The notes under the pieces were generated by a model. The model did no database searches. It saw nothing but the letters and a program-made list of their open reading frames with translations, and was not told the DNA's origin. Below, one piece after another: positions 61,729 through 64,000 of a stretch of 64,000 nt of DNA. Positions within the stretch are counted from its first letter, which is position 1. Each line of letters opens with the position of its first letter. The DNA lies in contig OY718804.1 of assembly GCA_963070105.1 (NCBI GenBank), positions 2,010,317 through 2,074,316 of the forward strand, written 5' to 3'. Source of the stretch: Litomosoides sigmodontis. Lineage: Eukaryota > Nematoda > Chromadorea > Rhabditida > Onchocercidae. The position numbers and the translations under genes are program-made.

Positions 61729-64000
61729 ATTTTATTCGTTTTCATTCAATCGTTGATTTTGCATCATTTCGAAAGCATCAAAAATGATAAATTCAAAAAT
61801 GAAATGAAAAAAAAAATGAGCAAAAATAGCAATTTTGGAGGAAAAACAGTTGAAGAAATTGTTCTGTGAGTTCACTTTTTTTTTTCATTCACCACGCATG
61901 CTATGTGTGTTGCGCATGACTCACAGTAAAAACGATTTTCAATTTTGCAAACTGTTGACAGTGACGCATTAAATCAACACTTCTGAAATGAAAGTGATAA
62001 GAGAAAAAAACAAGTGAGAGAGAAAGAACAAATAAAGACAATTGCATGATTGATTAAGTGTTGCCAGAGTGATAGATAGTGGATGGATGAGAAAGCTAAA
62101 ATTTAAAAAAGTGAAGAAATAAAACATGCAACATTAAAAATTGTGAAATTTTCAATTTCATAAGCAAACAGTTACATTTTTATTTCTTTTTTTCTTTTTT
62201 TTTGAGCAATTCTTTCGTAGTTCTAGCAATTCTGAGTGCAACATTATAAATTGTGAATTTTTTAATTTCATAAGCAAACGGTTACATTTTTTTTCAAAAA
62301 TTTCTTTTTTTTTCTTTTTTTTTGGATAATTCTTTTGTAGTCCTAGCAATTCTGAGTGCCTAAATTGAGCATGTAAATATTATGTAATATGTGCATGTAG
62401 ATATTACAATATTAAATATAATATTAAATTTTAAGTATTAAATATTAATTTAATAAACAACAACAAATATAACATTATCAAATACTAGTAAATGCTAAAT
62501 ATTAAACATGTAAGTATTATGAGTTGACTTGTATGATTTTCTACTCTACAGTAAACTATTAGTATTTTTCGCAACGTTTTTTTGTTTTCAAAATCTTTTC
62601 AAAAAAATAAAAATAAAAGATTATTTGTAATACTTTCAAGTTTGAAGCACGTCATTAATATTTGCAATACTTTCTTAATTTCCAATATTTTCAACTTTGA
62701 AGTAAATTATTAATATTACGATTTCTGGAAGTTTAATTGTAAAGTTTGATGAGTTGAAATTTAAAAAGGTTTTGCTCGATCTGAACGAAATTAATTCAAC
62801 AATGAGCCGCAAATTTTTCATCAATTTAAAAACAAAACATTTGAAGTAAAATTTTAAGTTGAGAAAAAGTTTGTGTAACAAAATTATAATTTTTTATAAT
62901 TTTTTCAGTTTCAAATTCTTATGATAGCTAAAAGTTAAATTTATAAGAGTCAAACTTATTGGAACACTTTTGCTCAAAGATTTCATACTTTCATAAATGA
63001 TAACTTAAATTGTTTCGTATGGTAAAGGGAGCAGGAAAAAAAAAACTCCCTCTTCAACTCCATAGTTTTGTTTTTACAAAAAAATGTGCTTTTTAATTTT
63101 AAAATTCGGAACAAAAAACTTTTTTTTATTGATTTATTTGGATGATGAAGGAATTTACGCGAACATTATCTCAAAGTTTTATCACATCATTTATTTGTAT
63201 TTTAAACGAAAATAAACTCCTCGTTTATTTCACTCATTTGCTTTCGAAATTTTGAAATGATCGAAAAACATTTTGAAGGAATGCTGTGTTTTCAGAAACA
63301 AAAAAAAATTGGACCAAAAAAAAACTTGTATACTTAAAATTGAGGAAGAAGAAGACGAGGAAGGAAGAGCTAAGAGACGTAAGATGAATTAAAGTGGAAG
63401 GCAAAACAAAAAAACAAACAACAAAAAATCGAAGTGTACCGTGAAAAAAGGGTGTGGAAGAATTTCGTTGTTTTAGATAAGCAAGATTTATGGGATATGC
63501 AGTGAGCTAAAATTTAAAGAAAATAAATAAAATAAAATAAACAGAAAAAAAAATAACGAAAATAAAAACGAACTAATTTGGTTAAAAATTATTACGTTCA
63601 GTTTCAAATAGTAGCGTTAAATATATCGAAAATTGGATTGCCACTGTAAGCTACTATAAGTGGAAAGCAACCGAATTCAATTTCACTGCACAAAATTCCA
63701 ATTTGTATTTGAATTTCTTCAATTATCGTTACGCTAAAATATTTTTTTTTTAAATTTTCTTTCTAAAATTGAAGTTTTTTTTGTTTTATTGCAATGAAAT
63801 TTAGAATTTGAATGCATACCTTAACCTCGTTCAAAAATGAATGGAATATACATTTGCCTCAGTTTAGGAAATTGATTAAAAAAATTTTTACTATTTGAAA
63901 TTGCACATAATTTTTAACCAAATTAGTTTGCTTTTTTTGAGTGAAATTTCATTTGTGTGTGTTTTTTTTTTGAATTAGTTCAGCAAATACTTTCGATCCA
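61729..64000. other. Upstream region of the membrane-protein gene, no gene seen
   Basis: AT-rich sequence with many A and T runs. It presumably includes the promoter of the minus-strand gene starting at 61728. Open frames are short and Lys/Phe/Asn-biased. The only structured element is the tandem duplication at 62128-62359. Confidence 0.6.
62128..62359. repeat. Tandem duplication of about 110 bp
   Basis: Two diverged copies, 62128-62237 and 62238-62359. Each runs from GCAACATTA.AAATTGTGAA through ATTTCATAAGCAAAC, a T-rich core with CTTTTTTT, and ends in AGCAATTCTGAGTG. The second copy has a longer T-rich core. Confidence 0.9.

Overview
The window is eukaryotic nuclear DNA from an AT-rich nematode. 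Coding exons are short, introns have GT...AG ends with T-rich or ATTTTAG/TTTCAG acceptors, several genes begin just after a good 3' splice site with no visible upstream exon (as expected for spliced-leader trans-splicing), and the protein families are nematode ones (WRM-1-type catenin, GEI-8-type corepressor). A clade III parasitic nematode, perhaps a filaria, is my best guess; that is inference from composition and gene style, not a match I could test. I see no bacterial genes, rRNA, tRNA, transposase or CRISPR array.

Layout. 1-792: 63-bp satellite with an alternating 126-bp higher-order pattern. 793-9079: gene-poor, with large microsatellites. 9104-15265 (+): doublecortin-like kinase (zyg-8/DCLK), 17 exons. 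15266-21571: gene-poor, with an AT-repeat palindrome cluster. 21596-28099 (+): divergent armadillo-repeat beta-catenin, best read as wrm-1, 17 exons, 809 codons. 28100-34118: gene-poor. 34201-42917 (+): Golgi alpha-mannosidase II (GH38, aman-2-like), 22 exons, with a very long TTTA array in one intron and a suspicious extra exon remnant. 43925-56011 (-): N-CoR/SMRT corepressor (gei-8-like), about 29 exons and 1883 codons, with two SANT domains, a cysteine-rich module between them, a GSITQGTP motif and a conserved acidic C-terminus. It is tail-to-tail with the mannosidase, about 1 kb apart. 58182-61728 (-): four-pass membrane protein resembling TMEM272, whose first two exons can be joined in phase to three different 3' ends. 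61729-64000: no gene seen, one tandem duplication.

The exon models were built by eye. Almost every junction keeps phase and the totals close in frame, which is strong internal support, but a few donors and acceptors are ambiguous and are marked. The genes do not form one pathway. ZYG-8 acts on microtubules, WRM-1 in Wnt/beta-catenin asymmetry signalling, AMAN-2 in N-glycan trimming, GEI-8 in nuclear-receptor repression, and the membrane protein has no assigned function. The most unusual points are the branched transcript structure of the TMEM272-like gene, the zinc-module-like insert between the corepressor SANT domains, the higher-order satellite, and the very long, nearly pure microsatellites inside introns.
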